Below, piece by piece: positions 19,645 through 28,057 of a DNA stretch of 64,000 nt (its first letter is position 1; the number at the start of each line of letters is the position of its first letter). The translations under genes were made by a program, and so were the position numbers. Source of the stretch: Bog-752 sp963799395 (GTDB lineage: Bacteria; Actinomycetota; Thermoleophilia; UBA2241); the NCBI GenBank assembly GCA_963799395.1, contig CAWCWZ010000071.1, positions 62,001 to 126,000 of the forward strand, read 5' to 3'. Under the pieces are notes generated by a model. The model worked only from the letters and a program-made list of their open reading frames with translations, was not told the origin of the DNA and made no database searches.

Positions 19645-20585
19645 ATGCTGGCCGTCGCTCTCGCGCTCGCCGCGTCGCTCTGCTGGGGTTCGGGGGACTT
19701 CCTCGGCGGGCTGACCACGCGCCGCGCCACGCTCTGGGCCGTGGTGGTCGGCAGCCAGGCGGTCGGGCTGGCCGGCGCCGCGCTCGTCGTTCTGCTCGCG
19801 GGCCGGCCCTGGATCGGCCTCTCGGGACTCTGGCCGGTGTTGCTCGGCGGCGTCGCCGGGAGTGTCGCCCTCATGACCTTCTACAAGGCCCTCGCCATCG
19901 GCACGATGAGCATCGTGGCGCCCATCACTGCCACCAGCGCCCTGATTCCGTTTCTGTGGGGACTGGCCGGCGGCGAGCGCCCGGGCGAGCTGGGCAGCTC
20001 GCCGGCGTCGCGCTCGCGGTCGGCGGCGTGCTGCTGGTCACGATGGAGCGCCCGCGCCGCGGCGAGACGATCGGCGCTGGCGTGCTGCCCGGCGAGCCGG
20101 CCATCGAGCCGCCCGACCCGGAAGCGCGCGTCTCGGGGGCCGGCTCGCCGGACACCGCGCCGGAGCGCGCGCAGCAGCGCCGCGCCGTCCTGCTGGCGTT
20201 GGTCGCGGCGGTGGGGATCGGTCTCATGCTCCTCGGCTACGACGAGACCGCCAAACACGACGCCCTCTGGGCCATGCTCGGCGGCAGGATCTCGTCGGCC
20301 TGCTTCTTCACCATCGTCCTGCTGGCCCTGCGGCCGCGCATAGGTATGCGGCGCTCGGCCCTGCCGGGCATCGTCGCCGTCGGCATCCTCGACACGAGCG
20401 CCAACGGTCTGTTCGCGCTGGCCACGACCCAGGGCTTCCTGAGCCTCGTCGCCGTGCTCGGCTCGCTGTACCCGGTCGTCACCGTCGTGCTTGCCTATCT
20501 CGTGCTGCGCGAGCGCCTGGCGCGCCACCAGCTGGTCGGCGTGGTCGGCGCGCTGGCCGGGGTCGCCCTGATCGCCGCCCGCTGA
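19645..20585 (+). CDS. EamA/DMT-superfamily transporter, frameshifted
   Basis: About 313 residues with two EamA halves and roughly ten spans. The first half starts SLCWGSGDFLGGL and contains FYKALAIGTMSIVAPITATSALIPF. The second has IGLMLLGYDETAKHDALWAMLGGR, LATTQGFLSLVAVLGSLYPVVTV and VVGALAGVALIAA. The frame changes near 20005, in the middle of helix 4 to 5. A TAGCCT box ends six bases before ATG with no Shine-Dalgarno, suggesting a leaderless mRNA. It diverges from the ROK gene and may share its control region. Substrate unknown; family members export amino acids or metabolites. Confidence 0.85.
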
Positions 20586-20592
20586 CCGGGCC

Positions 20593-20662
20593 GCCGGGCG
20601 CCGAGGCTGTTCCCAGCCGGGCGCCGAGGCTGCCCCGAGCCAGGCGCCGCGGCTACCCCCAG
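20593..20662. repeat. Three imperfect 23-24 bp tandem repeats
   Basis: Copies at 20593-20615, 20616-20638 and 20639-20662, all beginning GCC[G/A]GGCGCCG. They fill the gap between the convergent EamA and GH4 genes, where a terminator would be expected. Confidence 0.75.
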
Positions 20663-20684
20663 GATCTCGGACCGCCGCTTGTGG

Positions 20685-21968
20685 CTACGCGGGCGCGGTC
20701 TCGCCGAAGAACCTCGGCAGGTACTCGCGATTGGCCGCGAGCAGCGCGTCGAGCAGCGGTCCGGCGACGTCGTCGTCGCGGACCAGGGGGTTGGCGACGA
20801 GCGCTTGCCGGGCGACGTCGCGGTCACCGGTGACCGCCGCCCGGACGGCGAGCCGCTCGTAGGCCTTGGCGTGCTGGACGAGGCCGTGCATCTCGGGTTC
20901 GAGCGGCGCCAGCGGCAGGGGGGTCGCCCCGGCGGTGTCGATCCGGCAGGGGACCTCGACGACGGCGTCGTCCTCCAGGTTGGGGATCGCGCCCTCGTTG
21001 CGCACGTTGACGACCTGCACGTCGCCGCGGTCGGCGTAGAGCGACTCGATCAGCATGGCCGACGCCTCGGAGTAGAAGGCGCCGCCGCGCTCCTCGAGCA
21101 GCTTGGGTTTCACCTCGAGGGCCGGGTCTGCGTACATCTCGAGCAGGTCGCGCTCGATCTCCATGACCTCGTCGGCGCGGGGTCGCCCGGCACGCAGCTC
21201 CTCGAGCACCTGCCGCTCGAAGTAGTAGTAGCGAAGGTAGTACGAGGGTACGGCGCGCTGCCGCCGGATGAGGTCGGCCGGCAGCTCGGTCTCGGCGGCC
21301 AGGGTGTCGGCGTGGCGTTCGATCAGCTCGGGCAGACGGTCGGCGCCGTCGACCATCACCTTGCGCTCCCACGACAGGTGGTTGAGGCCGACGTGCTCGA
21401 GCTGGACGCCCTCGGGCGTCACGCCGAGCAGCGTGGCGAACCGGCGCTGAAAGCCGATCGGCACGTTGCACAGGCCGATGGCGCGGTGGCCGTGGTCGAG
21501 CAGCGCCTGTGTGACGAGACCCGACGGGTTGGTGAAGTCGAGCAGCCAGGCGCCGGGCGCCGCGAGGCGTTGGGTGTCGGCGGCGATCTCGAGGACGACC
21601 GGCACCGTGCGCAGCGCCTTGGCGAAGCCGCCCGCCCCGGTCGTCTCCTGGCCGATGCGGTCGAACCGCAGGGGGATGGTCTCGTCGCGCAGGCGTGCCG
21701 CCATGCCGCCGACGCGCAGCTGGACGAGCACGAACGAGGCGTCGCCGACGGCCGCCGCCCGGTCGGTCGTGGTCGTGAAGCGTCCGCCGAAGCCGTGGTG
21801 GCGCAGGATGCGCTCCGCGAGGCCGCCGACCACGCCCAGGCGCGCGGCGTCGATGTCGTGGAGCACGAGCTCGTCGACCGGCAGCACCGCGCGGCGCAGA
21901 GCGATGCCTTCGACCAGCTCGGGGGTGTAGGTGCTGCCGCCGCCGATGATCGCGACCTTGATCCCCAT
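20685..21968 (-). CDS. GH4 family glycosidase (6-phospho-beta-glucosidase type)
   Basis: 427 residues. GH4 enzymes use NAD+ and Mn2+ and cleave by transient oxidation and elimination. The nucleotide site is GGGSTYTPEL (9-18). The metal ligands are Cys167 (LCNVPIG) and His197 (GLNHLSW), and the DFTNPSG motif is at 144-150. The sequence is closest to the phospho-beta-glucosidase branch (CelF/LicH-like) rather than to alpha-galactosidases or alpha-glucosidases. No PTS is present, so if the substrate is phosphorylated the 6-phosphate must come from a cytosolic kinase such as the one at 22730. It diverges from the deacetylase operon across a shared palindrome and has an AATACT -10 candidate. Confidence 0.88.
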   Translation of the reverse strand: MGIKVAIIGGGSTYTPELVEGIALRRAVLPVDELVLHDIDAARLGVVGGLAERILRHHGFGGRFTTTTDRAAAVGDASFVLVQLRVGGMAARLRDETIPLRFDRIGQETTGAGGFAKALRTVPVVLEIAADTQRLAAPGAWLLDFTNPSGLVTQALLDHGHRAIGLCNVPIGFQRRFATLLGVTPEGVQLEHVGLNHLSWERKVMVDGADRLPELIERHADTLAAETELPADLIRRQRAVPSYYLRYYYFERQVLEELRAGRPRADEVMEIERDLLEMYADPALEVKPKLLEERGGAFYSEASAMLIESLYADRGDVQVVNVRNEGAIPNLEDDAVVEVPCRIDTAGATPLPLAPLEPEMHGLVQHAKAYERLAVRAAVTGDRDVARQALVANPLVRDDDVAGPLLDALLAANREYLPRFFGETAPA

Positions 21969-22098
21969 GCGCGCCCTCCGTCCTCGTCGTGCCGGTCGCT
22001 CGTCGCGCCGGCCGCTCCTCGCGAATCGCGGTCACCGGCCTTTGACGCCGGCGATTTGCCTGCGGCCCATCTTGCGGTAGTATTGCGCAACGTGAATC

Positions 22099-22119
22099 GT
22101 TAGGAAAGTTTCCTGATAG
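22099..22119. promoter_or_regulatory. ROK operator candidate, site 2
   Basis: GTTAGGAAAGTTTCCTGATAG, with inverted repeat AGGAA-AGT-TTCCT (22102-22114). It lies in the divergent promoter of the GH4 and deacetylase genes. A TAGATT -10 candidate on the plus strand begins three bases after the palindrome, so a bound repressor would cover the promoter. Confidence 0.65.
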
Positions 22120-22139
22120 ATTCCGCGAGAGGAGCGGTC

Positions 22140-22733
22140 GTGAGGGTCGCCTTGACCATCGACACCGAGGAGCGCAGCCGGCCGGCCGGCTGGGACAACC
22201 CGCGCCGCCAGCTCGACGTGCTCTCGCGAGAAGGTGTGCGGGCGACGTTCTTCGTCCAGGGCCGCTGGGCTTCGTCGCATCCCCAGCTCGCCAGGCGCAT
22301 CGCCGACGAAGGCCATCTCGTCGGCAACCACACCTACCACCACGTACCGCTCACCCAGATGACCGACGACGGCATCCGTCACACGGTGACGCGCGCCGAC
22401 GAAGTCATCGGGTCGCGTACCGGCGTGGCCACGACACGGCCGTGGTTCCGCTGTCCGTACGGCGACGGCGAGGCCGACGAACGCGTGCTCGCCGTCCTCG
22501 CCGAGCTCGGCTACCGCAACGTCGGCTGGGACGTCGACCCGTTCGACTGGCGGCCCGACCGCACCACCGACGAGATCGTGGAGACTGTCGTCGCGGGCTG
22601 TCGTGAGCGCGGCGACGACGTCCGCGTGCTGCTCCACAGCTGGCCCGACGCCACCATCGGCGCGCTGCCGCTCATCATCGAGGATCTGCGCGCCGCGGGC
22701 GCCCGGTTCGTGACCATCGACGAGCTACAGTGA
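22140..22733 (+). CDS. Polysaccharide deacetylase (NodB/CE4-like)
   Basis: 197 residues, no signal peptide, so probably cytoplasmic. NodB motifs are TIDTEE (6-11), the metal-binding HTYHH (64-68), RCPYG (104-108), WDVDPFDW (about 130) and LLHSWP (about 166). Motif 1 lacks the usual second Asp (Thr-Glu instead), so the metal site is slightly altered. A deacetylase inside the cell, with a sugar kinase and a GH4 enzyme, suggests it removes acetyl from an imported N-acetylated oligosaccharide. GTG start with GAGAGGAG; its stop overlaps the next start as GTGA. Confidence 0.85.
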   Translation: MRVALTIDTEERSRPAGWDNPRRQLDVLSREGVRATFFVQGRWASSHPQLARRIADEGHLVGNHTYHHVPLTQMTDDGIRHTVTRADEVIGSRTGVATTRPWFRCPYGDGEADERVLAVLAELGYRNVGWDVDPFDWRPDRTTDEIVETVVAGCRERGDDVRVLLHSWPDATIGALPLIIEDLRAAGARFVTIDELQ

Positions 22734-23728
22734 GCGGGGCCGCGCCCGACATCCTCGCCGTCGACGGCGGCAACTCCAAGGTCGACGTCGCCCTGGTGGG
22801 CGCCGACGGCGTCGTGCTGGGCGCGGCCCGCGGCGGCGGCACGCCGTTCTCGCCCGGTAGTGAAGCGCGCTCGATCGCAGCGCTGCTCGACGCCGTCGCG
22901 CGCGCCTCCCGCGAGGCCGGCGTCGACCCGTCGCTGCGGCCCCTGGCGCGGGTCGCCGTGCTCTGCGTCTGCGGCGCCGACCTGCCGGTCGACGATCGCC
23001 GCATCGCCCGCGCCCTCAGACCGCTGAACCTGGCCTCCGACCTGTTGCTGCGCAACGACACCTTCGCGGTGCTGCGCGCCGGGACCGACCGCAGCTGGGG
23101 CGTAGGGGTGGTCTGCGGCGCCGGCATGAACTGCTCGGCGGTCGCCCCGAGGGGCCGGGTCGTGCGCTACGCGGCGCTCGGCGAGATCTCGGGCGACGGC
23201 GGCGGTGGCGGCTGGCTGGGCCAGCAGGCCGTGAGCGCGGCGGTCCGCGGCCGGGACGGCCGCGGACCGCACACCCTGCTCGAGCGCCTCGTCCCACAGT
23301 ACTTCGGCCTGCGCACCGTGCAGGCCGTGCTCCAGGGCATCCAGTCGGGTCGCGTGGCCGAGACCCCGGCCGAGCTCGCGCCGGTGGTGTTCGCGGCCGC
23401 CACCCAGGGCGACGCTGTGGCCCAGGGCCTCGTCGACCGGCAGGCCGACGAGCTCGTCGCCATGGTCGCGTCGGCCGTGCGCCGGCTCCATCTCACCCGC
23501 CGCGACGTCGACGTCGTGCTCGGCGGCGGCGTGTTCGCCGGCGGCGACGGCGGCTTCGTGTCGCGCATCACCGACGGCGTCCACGCGGCGGCGCCGGCGG
23601 CCCGCGTGGCCCGGCTGCGCGTGCCGCCCATCGTCGGCGCCGCGCTTTTGGCCTGCGACCGGCTGGGAGCTGGGGAGGCCGCGGCCGGCCGCATCCGCGG
23701 CGCCCTGACTGTCGAGCGATTCCTCTAG
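22730..23728 (+). CDS. BadF/BadG/BcrA-family ATPase, N-acetylglucosamine-kinase-like
   Basis: 332 residues with the ASKHA fold: phosphate-1 DGGNSKVDVAL (12-22), phosphate-2 GVVCGAGMNCS, and the adenosine motif VLGGGVFAGG near 265. The GEISGDGGGGGWLGQQAVSAAVRG stretch is typical of eukaryote-type GlcNAc kinases and their bacterial relatives. The Cys pair of true CoA-dehydratase activators is missing, so a small-molecule kinase is the better call. It starts at GTG 22730, overlapping the deacetylase stop, and is followed 14 bases later by the transporter ATPase. The likely role is phosphorylating imported (amino)sugar. Confidence 0.82.
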   Translation: MSGAAPDILAVDGGNSKVDVALVGADGVVLGAARGGGTPFSPGSEARSIAALLDAVARASREAGVDPSLRPLARVAVLCVCGADLPVDDRRIARALRPLNLASDLLLRNDTFAVLRAGTDRSWGVGVVCGAGMNCSAVAPRGRVVRYAALGEISGDGGGGGWLGQQAVSAAVRGRDGRGPHTLLERLVPQYFGLRTVQAVLQGIQSGRVAETPAELAPVVFAAATQGDAVAQGLVDRQADELVAMVASAVRRLHLTRRDVDVVLGGGVFAGGDGGFVSRITDGVHAAAPAARVARLRVPPIVGAALLACDRLGAGEAAAGRIRGALTVERFL

Positions 23729-23742
23729 ACGGGAGGCGTGGC

Positions 23743-24931
23743 GTGGCGCGCATCGTCCTGGACAGCGTGAGCAAGGCCTTCGACAAGGACGTCCTGGCCG
23801 TCGACGACGTGACCATGGAGATCGGCGACGGCGAGTTCATGGTGCTCGTCGGCCCGTCGGGCTGCGGCAAGTCGACGCTGCTGCGCATCGTCGCCGGCCT
23901 CGAAGAGGTGACCGCCGGCGAGGTGATGCATCGGCGAGCGCATCGTCACCGACCTGCCGCCCAAGGACCGCGACGTGGCGATGGTCTTTCAGAACTACGC
24001 CCTCTACCCGCACATGACGGTGCAGCAGAACCTCGGCATCGGCCTGAAACTGCGTCACACCCCGCGCGCCGAACGCGACCGCCGCGTCGCCGAGGTGGCC
24101 CGCATCCTCGAGCTCGAGCCGCTGCTCACGCGCAAGCCGGCCCAGCTCTCGGGCGGCCAGCGACAGCGCGTCGCCATGGGCCGGGCGATGGTCCGCGAGC
24201 CCCAGGCCTTTCTCATGGACGAGCCGCTCTCCAACCTCGACGCCAAGCTGCGCGTGCAGATGCGCGCCGAGCTCGCCCACCTGCGCGACCGGCTCGAGAC
24301 GACGACCGTCTACGTCACCCACGACCAGGTCGAGGCGATGACGCTCGGCAATCGCGTGGCGGTCATGAACAACGGGGTCATCCAGCAGCTCGACCGGCCG
24401 CAGAACCTCTACCACCACCCCGTCAACCTGTTCGTGGCGGCGTTCATGGGCTCGCCCTCGATGAATCTGATCGAGGCGCGGGTCGACGGTGACCGCGTCT
24501 CGTTTGCCGGCCTCTCGCTGCCGCTGCCGGCGGCCCGCGACCTGCGCGCCTTCGAGGGGCGGACGGTCGTGATCGGCATCCGGCCGTCGGACTTCTTCGA
24601 CGCCGCGCTCTCACGCGACGACTCCCGGCCGACGATCGACGTCACGGTCGACGTGGTCGAGGAGCTCGGCTCCGAGAAGAACCTGATCTTCGCGCTCGAC
24701 GCGCCGCCGGTGGTGACCGAGGCGAGCAAGTCGGCCGCCGCCGACGCGACACAGGCGCCGCTGCTGGCCGGCGCCAGCCAGACGATCTGCACCGCCCAGG
24801 TCGACTACCACTGCGCCTGCCGGGCGGGCGACCTCTATCGGTTGGGCGTCGAGACCGGTGCGATGCACTTCTTCGACCCCGCCACGAGCGCCGTGATCGG
24901 CCTGCCGGAGGGGGCGCCGACCCAGGCCTGA
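23743..24931 (+). CDS. ABC transporter ATPase, MsmK/UgpC type, frameshifted
   Basis: About 395 residues. Walker A GPSGCGKST, Q-loop VFQNYALYPHM, signature LSGGQRQRVAMGRA, Walker B FLMDEPLSNLD, H-loop YVTHDQ, then an OB/TOBE regulatory domain (MGSPSMNLIEARV, GIRPSDFF) typical of MalK-like ATPases. One extra base near 23927 breaks the frame just after the Walker A region (AGEV must join IGERIVTDLP). The TOBE region has an insertion with an ASKSAAADATQ stretch and a Cys pair (YHCAC). GTG start with GGGAGG. It probably energises the permeases at 14856-16756. Confidence 0.9.
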
Positions 24932-25024
24932 CCCTGGGGTCGACGCCGGCGGTGGGTTCACGGTGCGGGGCCGGCGCTGGCTTCGGCCTCGGCGCGGCCG
25001 GGCCGCGACACCCGCCCGGCGGCG

Positions 25025-25042
25025 CGCGCAACGGTTTGCGCG
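25025..25042. promoter_or_regulatory. Palindrome resembling a LacI-type operator
   Basis: CGCGCAA and TTGCGCG flank CGGT. The core GCAACGGTTTGC is close to the LacI/GalR consensus core GCAAACGTTTGC. No LacI-family gene is in the window. It could equally be a terminator for the ATPase operon. Confidence 0.4.
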
Positions 25043-25136
25043 TGCCGTCCGGCGGCAACCCACGTGCGCGTAGGTGTCGGGGGGCCGGCGCGGCCGAGGA
25101 CCCGGCGACGCGAGTATGAGAGAGGAGAGAGATGCG

Positions 25137-25274
25137 GTGAGCGCGCGCAGGGCGACGTTCCTCGATCAGATCGAGGCCGGCGTGCGCGCCGCTGGTCGCA
25201 CCGTGCTCCTCGACGGCGGCCTCGAGACGGACCGGGGCTGGCGGCGGCGCGCGGTCGCGACGGCGGCCCGCTAG
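25137..25274 (+). CDS. Possible 45-residue protein, maybe a gene remnant
   Basis: GTG start ten bases after the GGAGAG of a purine-rich run. The middle reads RTVLLDGGLETDRG, which recalls the first strand of homocysteine S-methyltransferases (LLDGGLATEL), and the preceding FLDQIEAGV fits the same region. If so, only the first 40 residues remain. It may also be non-coding. Confidence 0.35.
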   Translation: MSARRATFLDQIEAGVRAAGRTVLLDGGLETDRGWRRRAVATAAR

Positions 25275-25288
25275 AGGTCGGGCCGCTT

Positions 25289-25903
25289 GTGTCCGCACCC
25301 TCGCCCGCCGAGATCGATCGGGCCGTCGAACGCGCCTGGGACCTGCTCGAGGCGGGCGCCGCCGGCCAGGTCGCCGGCCTGTTGCGGCCGCTGCTCGAGC
25401 GCGGCGTGGCCGACCGCGACGATCGCGCCGACCTTCACCACCTGCTGGGCGTGGCCTGCGAGGACTCGGGCGACCGCGACGGCATGGTGGCCGAGTGGCT
25501 CGAGGCGCGGCGGCTCGACGTCGAGGGCGACGACGACGCGCGCGAGCTCGGCGAGGCCGAGTTCGCGCGCGTCGTCCAGGACGCCCTCGACGAGCTGCCG
25601 CCCGAGGTGCTCGACCGTCTGCGCAACCTGCCCGTGATCGCCGACGACCGGCCCTCCGAGGAGATGGTGCGCGACGGCACAGACCCGCGCATCCTCGGCC
25701 TGTTCCACGGGGTGTCGATGCCCCACGAATCGACCCTCGGCCCGGCCTTTCCGGGCACCATCCACCTCTTCGCGCGCAACATCGAGCGCGTGTGCGACGA
25801 CGAGCGCGAGCTCAAGGAGCAGATCCGCATCACGGTGCTCCACGAGACGGCGCACTACTTCGGTTACGACGAAGACGACCTGGCTCGCCTGGGGCTGGCG
25901 TGA
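25289..25903 (+). CDS. Minimal zincin metallopeptidase-like protein (PF06262-type)
   Basis: 204 residues from GTG 25289. Residues ~1-75 are helical and TPR-like. The C-terminal ~110 residues match the small bacterial zincin family: LDELPPEVLDRLRNLPVIADD, GLFHGVSM, PGTIHLFARNIER, and the metal motif VLHETAHYFGYDEDDL with HExxH. These proteins are thought to be peptidases, but substrates are mostly unknown. The N-terminal helical region is an addition to the usual ~115-residue form. The next gene starts one base after its stop, so the two are probably co-translated. Confidence 0.85.
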   Translation: MSAPSPAEIDRAVERAWDLLEAGAAGQVAGLLRPLLERGVADRDDRADLHHLLGVACEDSGDRDGMVAEWLEARRLDVEGDDDARELGEAEFARVVQDALDELPPEVLDRLRNLPVIADDRPSEEMVRDGTDPRILGLFHGVSMPHESTLGPAFPGTIHLFARNIERVCDDERELKEQIRITVLHETAHYFGYDEDDLARLGLA

Positions 25904-25904
25904 G

Positions 25905-27284
25905 ATGAGCGCGGGCGCAAAGGCGACGCGGCCGGCCGCCGACGAGCTGCGCCGCCGGGTGGCGCAGGGTATGCCCGCCGCGCGGGCCGACCTCGAGCGG
26001 CTGGTGGCGATCCCGTCGGTGGCTTTCGACGGGTCGCCGGCCGAGCCGCTGCGCCGCGCGGCCGAGGCGGTGGTCGACCTGCTGCGCGCCGCCGGTCTCG
26101 ACGCGGTGCGCCTGCTCGACGTGCCCCGCAGCCCCCCGGCGGTCCTCGCCGAGCGCCCGGCGGCGCCGGGCGCGCCCACCGTCCTGCTCTACGCGCACTA
26201 CGACGTGCAGCCGGCCGGCAGCGACGAAGACTGGACCAGCCCACCGTTCACACCGGTCGAGCGCGAGGGGCGCCTCTACGGGCGCGGCGCCGCCGACGAC
26301 AAGTCGGGGATCGTCATGCACGCGGCCGCTCTGCGGGCGCTGGGCGCGGACGCTCGCGTGGGGGTCAAGGTGCTGATTGAAGGGGCCGAGGAGACCGGCC
26401 TGGGCGGCCTCGAGGAGCTTGTGCGCGACCAGCCGGAGCTGGCCGCGGCCGACGCCATCGTGATCGCCGACGCGGGCAACCACGCCCTCGGCCGGCCGAC
26501 GCTCACGACCTCGTTGCGTGGCACGGCCAAGATCCTGGTCGAGGTCCGCACGCTGGCCGGCCCCGTGCACAGCGGTACGTACGGGGGCCCTGCGCCCGAC
26601 GCGCTGACGGCGCTGATCGCCATGCTGGCCACGCTGCACGACGCGGCGGGCAACGTGGCGGTGCCCGGCCTGGACGCGGTTCCCTATGGGGGCGCGAGCT
26701 ACGACGAGCCGGCGTTTCGGCGCGACGCCGGCGTCCTCGCCGGCGTCGCGCTCGCCGGCTCGGGCCCGATCGCCGAGCAGCTTTTCAGCCGGCCGGCGAT
26801 CACGGTCATCGGCGTCGACGCTCCGGCGGTCGACGGCGCCGCCAACGCCGTCGTGCCCCGCGCCCGGGCCGCCGTGAGCGTGCGCGTCCCGCCCGGCCGC
26901 GACCCCGGTGCGGCCAGGGACGCGGTCGTGCGCCATCTCCAGGCGGCCGCTCCCTGGCGGTCGGTGCTGGTGTTCACCGACGCCGGCGGGGGCGAGGGGT
27001 TTCTCGCCCGTACCGACGGGCCGGCATGCGCGGTCGCGGCGCGGGCCCTCGAGATCGCCTTCGGCAGGCCGGCGTCTCTCTTTGGTCAGGGCGGCTCCAT
27101 CCCGCTCGTCGCGGCCTTCCACGAGGCGGCGCCCGGCGCCGAGATGATCCTGTGGGGTGCGGAGGAGCCGCGGGCCAGGATCCACGCGCCCGACGAGAGC
27201 GTCGATCTGGCCGAGCTCGAACGCTGCATCCTCGCCGAGGCGCTGTTCCTGGCGGCGCTGCCCGGCGACCAGGCGGGCGGGTGA
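25905..27284 (+). CDS. M20-family zinc dipeptidase/amidohydrolase
   Basis: 459 residues. M20 signatures are LLYAHYDVQPAG (metal His and Asp), GRGAADDKSGIVMH (bridging Asp), LIEGAEETGLGG (catalytic Glu and metal Glu), IADAGN, and the C-terminal IHAPDESV metal His. The dimerisation (lid) domain lies at about 190-340 (RGTAKILVEVRTLAGPVHSGTYGG). It belongs to the CNDP/PepV-like dipeptidase branch and probably hydrolyses di- or tripeptides in the cytoplasm. Same operon as the zincin gene. Confidence 0.92.
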   Translation: MSAGAKATRPAADELRRRVAQGMPAARADLERLVAIPSVAFDGSPAEPLRRAAEAVVDLLRAAGLDAVRLLDVPRSPPAVLAERPAAPGAPTVLLYAHYDVQPAGSDEDWTSPPFTPVEREGRLYGRGAADDKSGIVMHAAALRALGADARVGVKVLIEGAEETGLGGLEELVRDQPELAAADAIVIADAGNHALGRPTLTTSLRGTAKILVEVRTLAGPVHSGTYGGPAPDALTALIAMLATLHDAAGNVAVPGLDAVPYGGASYDEPAFRRDAGVLAGVALAGSGPIAEQLFSRPAITVIGVDAPAVDGAANAVVPRARAAVSVRVPPGRDPGAARDAVVRHLQAAAPWRSVLVFTDAGGGEGFLARTDGPACAVAARALEIAFGRPASLFGQGGSIPLVAAFHEAAPGAEMILWGAEEPRARIHAPDESVDLAELERCILAEALFLAALPGDQAGG

Positions 27285-27294
27285 AGCTCCCGCA

Positions 27295-27338
27295 GCCGGC
27301 GGTCTCCAGGCGCCGGCGGTCTCTAGGCGCCCGCGGTC
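27295..27338. repeat. 17-bp tandem repeat at a convergent junction
   Basis: GCCGGCGGTCTCCAGGC (27295-27311) is repeated with one change at 27312-27328 and partly at 27329-27338. It covers the stop codon of the HdeD-like gene. Confidence 0.75.
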
Positions 27339-27898
27339 TTGACGGCCCGGCGCACCATGAAGGCGCCGACGATGCCGATCAGGCCGTAGACCACGAGCCA
27401 GATGCCGAGCACCCAGACGAGGACGAGCAGCGTCGGCGCCGGCCAGCTCAGCACGATGACGCCGGCGATGAAGCTGAGGATACCCATGACGACGCTGACG
27501 CCGCGGCCGGGCGCCCCCTTGTGGTCGACGGCCACGAAGAACTCGATGATGCCGTGGATAACCCAGTACACGCCCAGCAGGACGACGAGGATCACGACGG
27601 TCTGGAACAGGTGGCGCAGCACGAAGATGCCGACGAGGATCCCCAGCACGCCCAGGACGGCGAGCAGCACGCGCGAGCCCTCGCCGCTGTTGGTGAAGGC
27701 CCGCACGAGGGCGAAGACGCCGCCGATCAGGAGCTGCAGGCCGAACAGCAAGGCGACCAGCTTGACCGTCGCATGGGGCCACGCCATGACCATGACACCC
27801 AGGATGAGCGTCAGGATCGAGAAGGCGAGCACCCAGCCCCACGACTCGCCGACCTTCCCCAGGACGTCCCGGGCATCGTCGGCTTGCTGCATCTCCAT
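27323..27898 (-). CDS. HdeD/DUF308-family membrane protein
   Basis: 191 residues with six regular hydrophobic segments, as in HdeD, an inner-membrane protein linked to acid resistance in enterobacteria. The repeated short-helix pattern (LGVMVMAWPHATV..., AGVIVLSWPAPTLLVLVWVLG) is typical, with each pair of helices ending in the WP motif. Start ATG 27898 has GAGGAGG at good spacing. Upstream lies the divergent promoter of the activase gene. Molecular function in actinobacteria is unknown; a stress role is only inferred. Confidence 0.88.
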   Translation of the reverse strand: MEMQQADDARDVLGKVGESWGWVLAFSILTLILGVMVMAWPHATVKLVALLFGLQLLIGGVFALVRAFTNSGEGSRVLLAVLGVLGILVGIFVLRHLFQTVVILVVLLGVYWVIHGIIEFFVAVDHKGAPGRGVSVVMGILSFIAGVIVLSWPAPTLLVLVWVLGIWLVVYGLIGIVGAFMVRRAVKTAGA

Positions 27899-28044
27899 GG
27901 GTCCTCCTCGCATCGTTGACGACGAGCCGCCGTTCCGGCCGCAGCCTACTACCAGATTCCCTCTACCGCCCCGTTTCTCAAACCCGCGGCCCGGTCGTGC
28001 CGCACACAGCGGCTCGACGCTCCTCTGGAACGCCGCCCATGCCG

Positions 28045-28050
28045 TATGCT
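28045..28050 (+). promoter_or_regulatory. Candidate -10 box of a leaderless promoter
   Basis: TATGCT ends seven bases before ATG 28058, the same spacing as the boxes before 9891 and the TTG at 19513. This favours 28058 over the in-frame ATG at 28046, which overlaps the box. Confidence 0.5.
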
Positions 28051-28057
28051 GTTCGCC

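Larger units (their letters stand above)
24932..25288. other. 357-base gap after the sugar operon
   Basis: Holds a perfect palindrome (25025-25042) and a possible 45-codon ORF (25137-25274). I see no other gene, RNA or repeat here. Confidence 0.6.

Noticed and set aside
22730..23728. Calling the BadF-type kinase a CoA-dehydratase activator
   Set aside because: It lacks the paired cluster cysteines that both domains of the giant protein at 28058 have; the sequence fits a sugar kinase.
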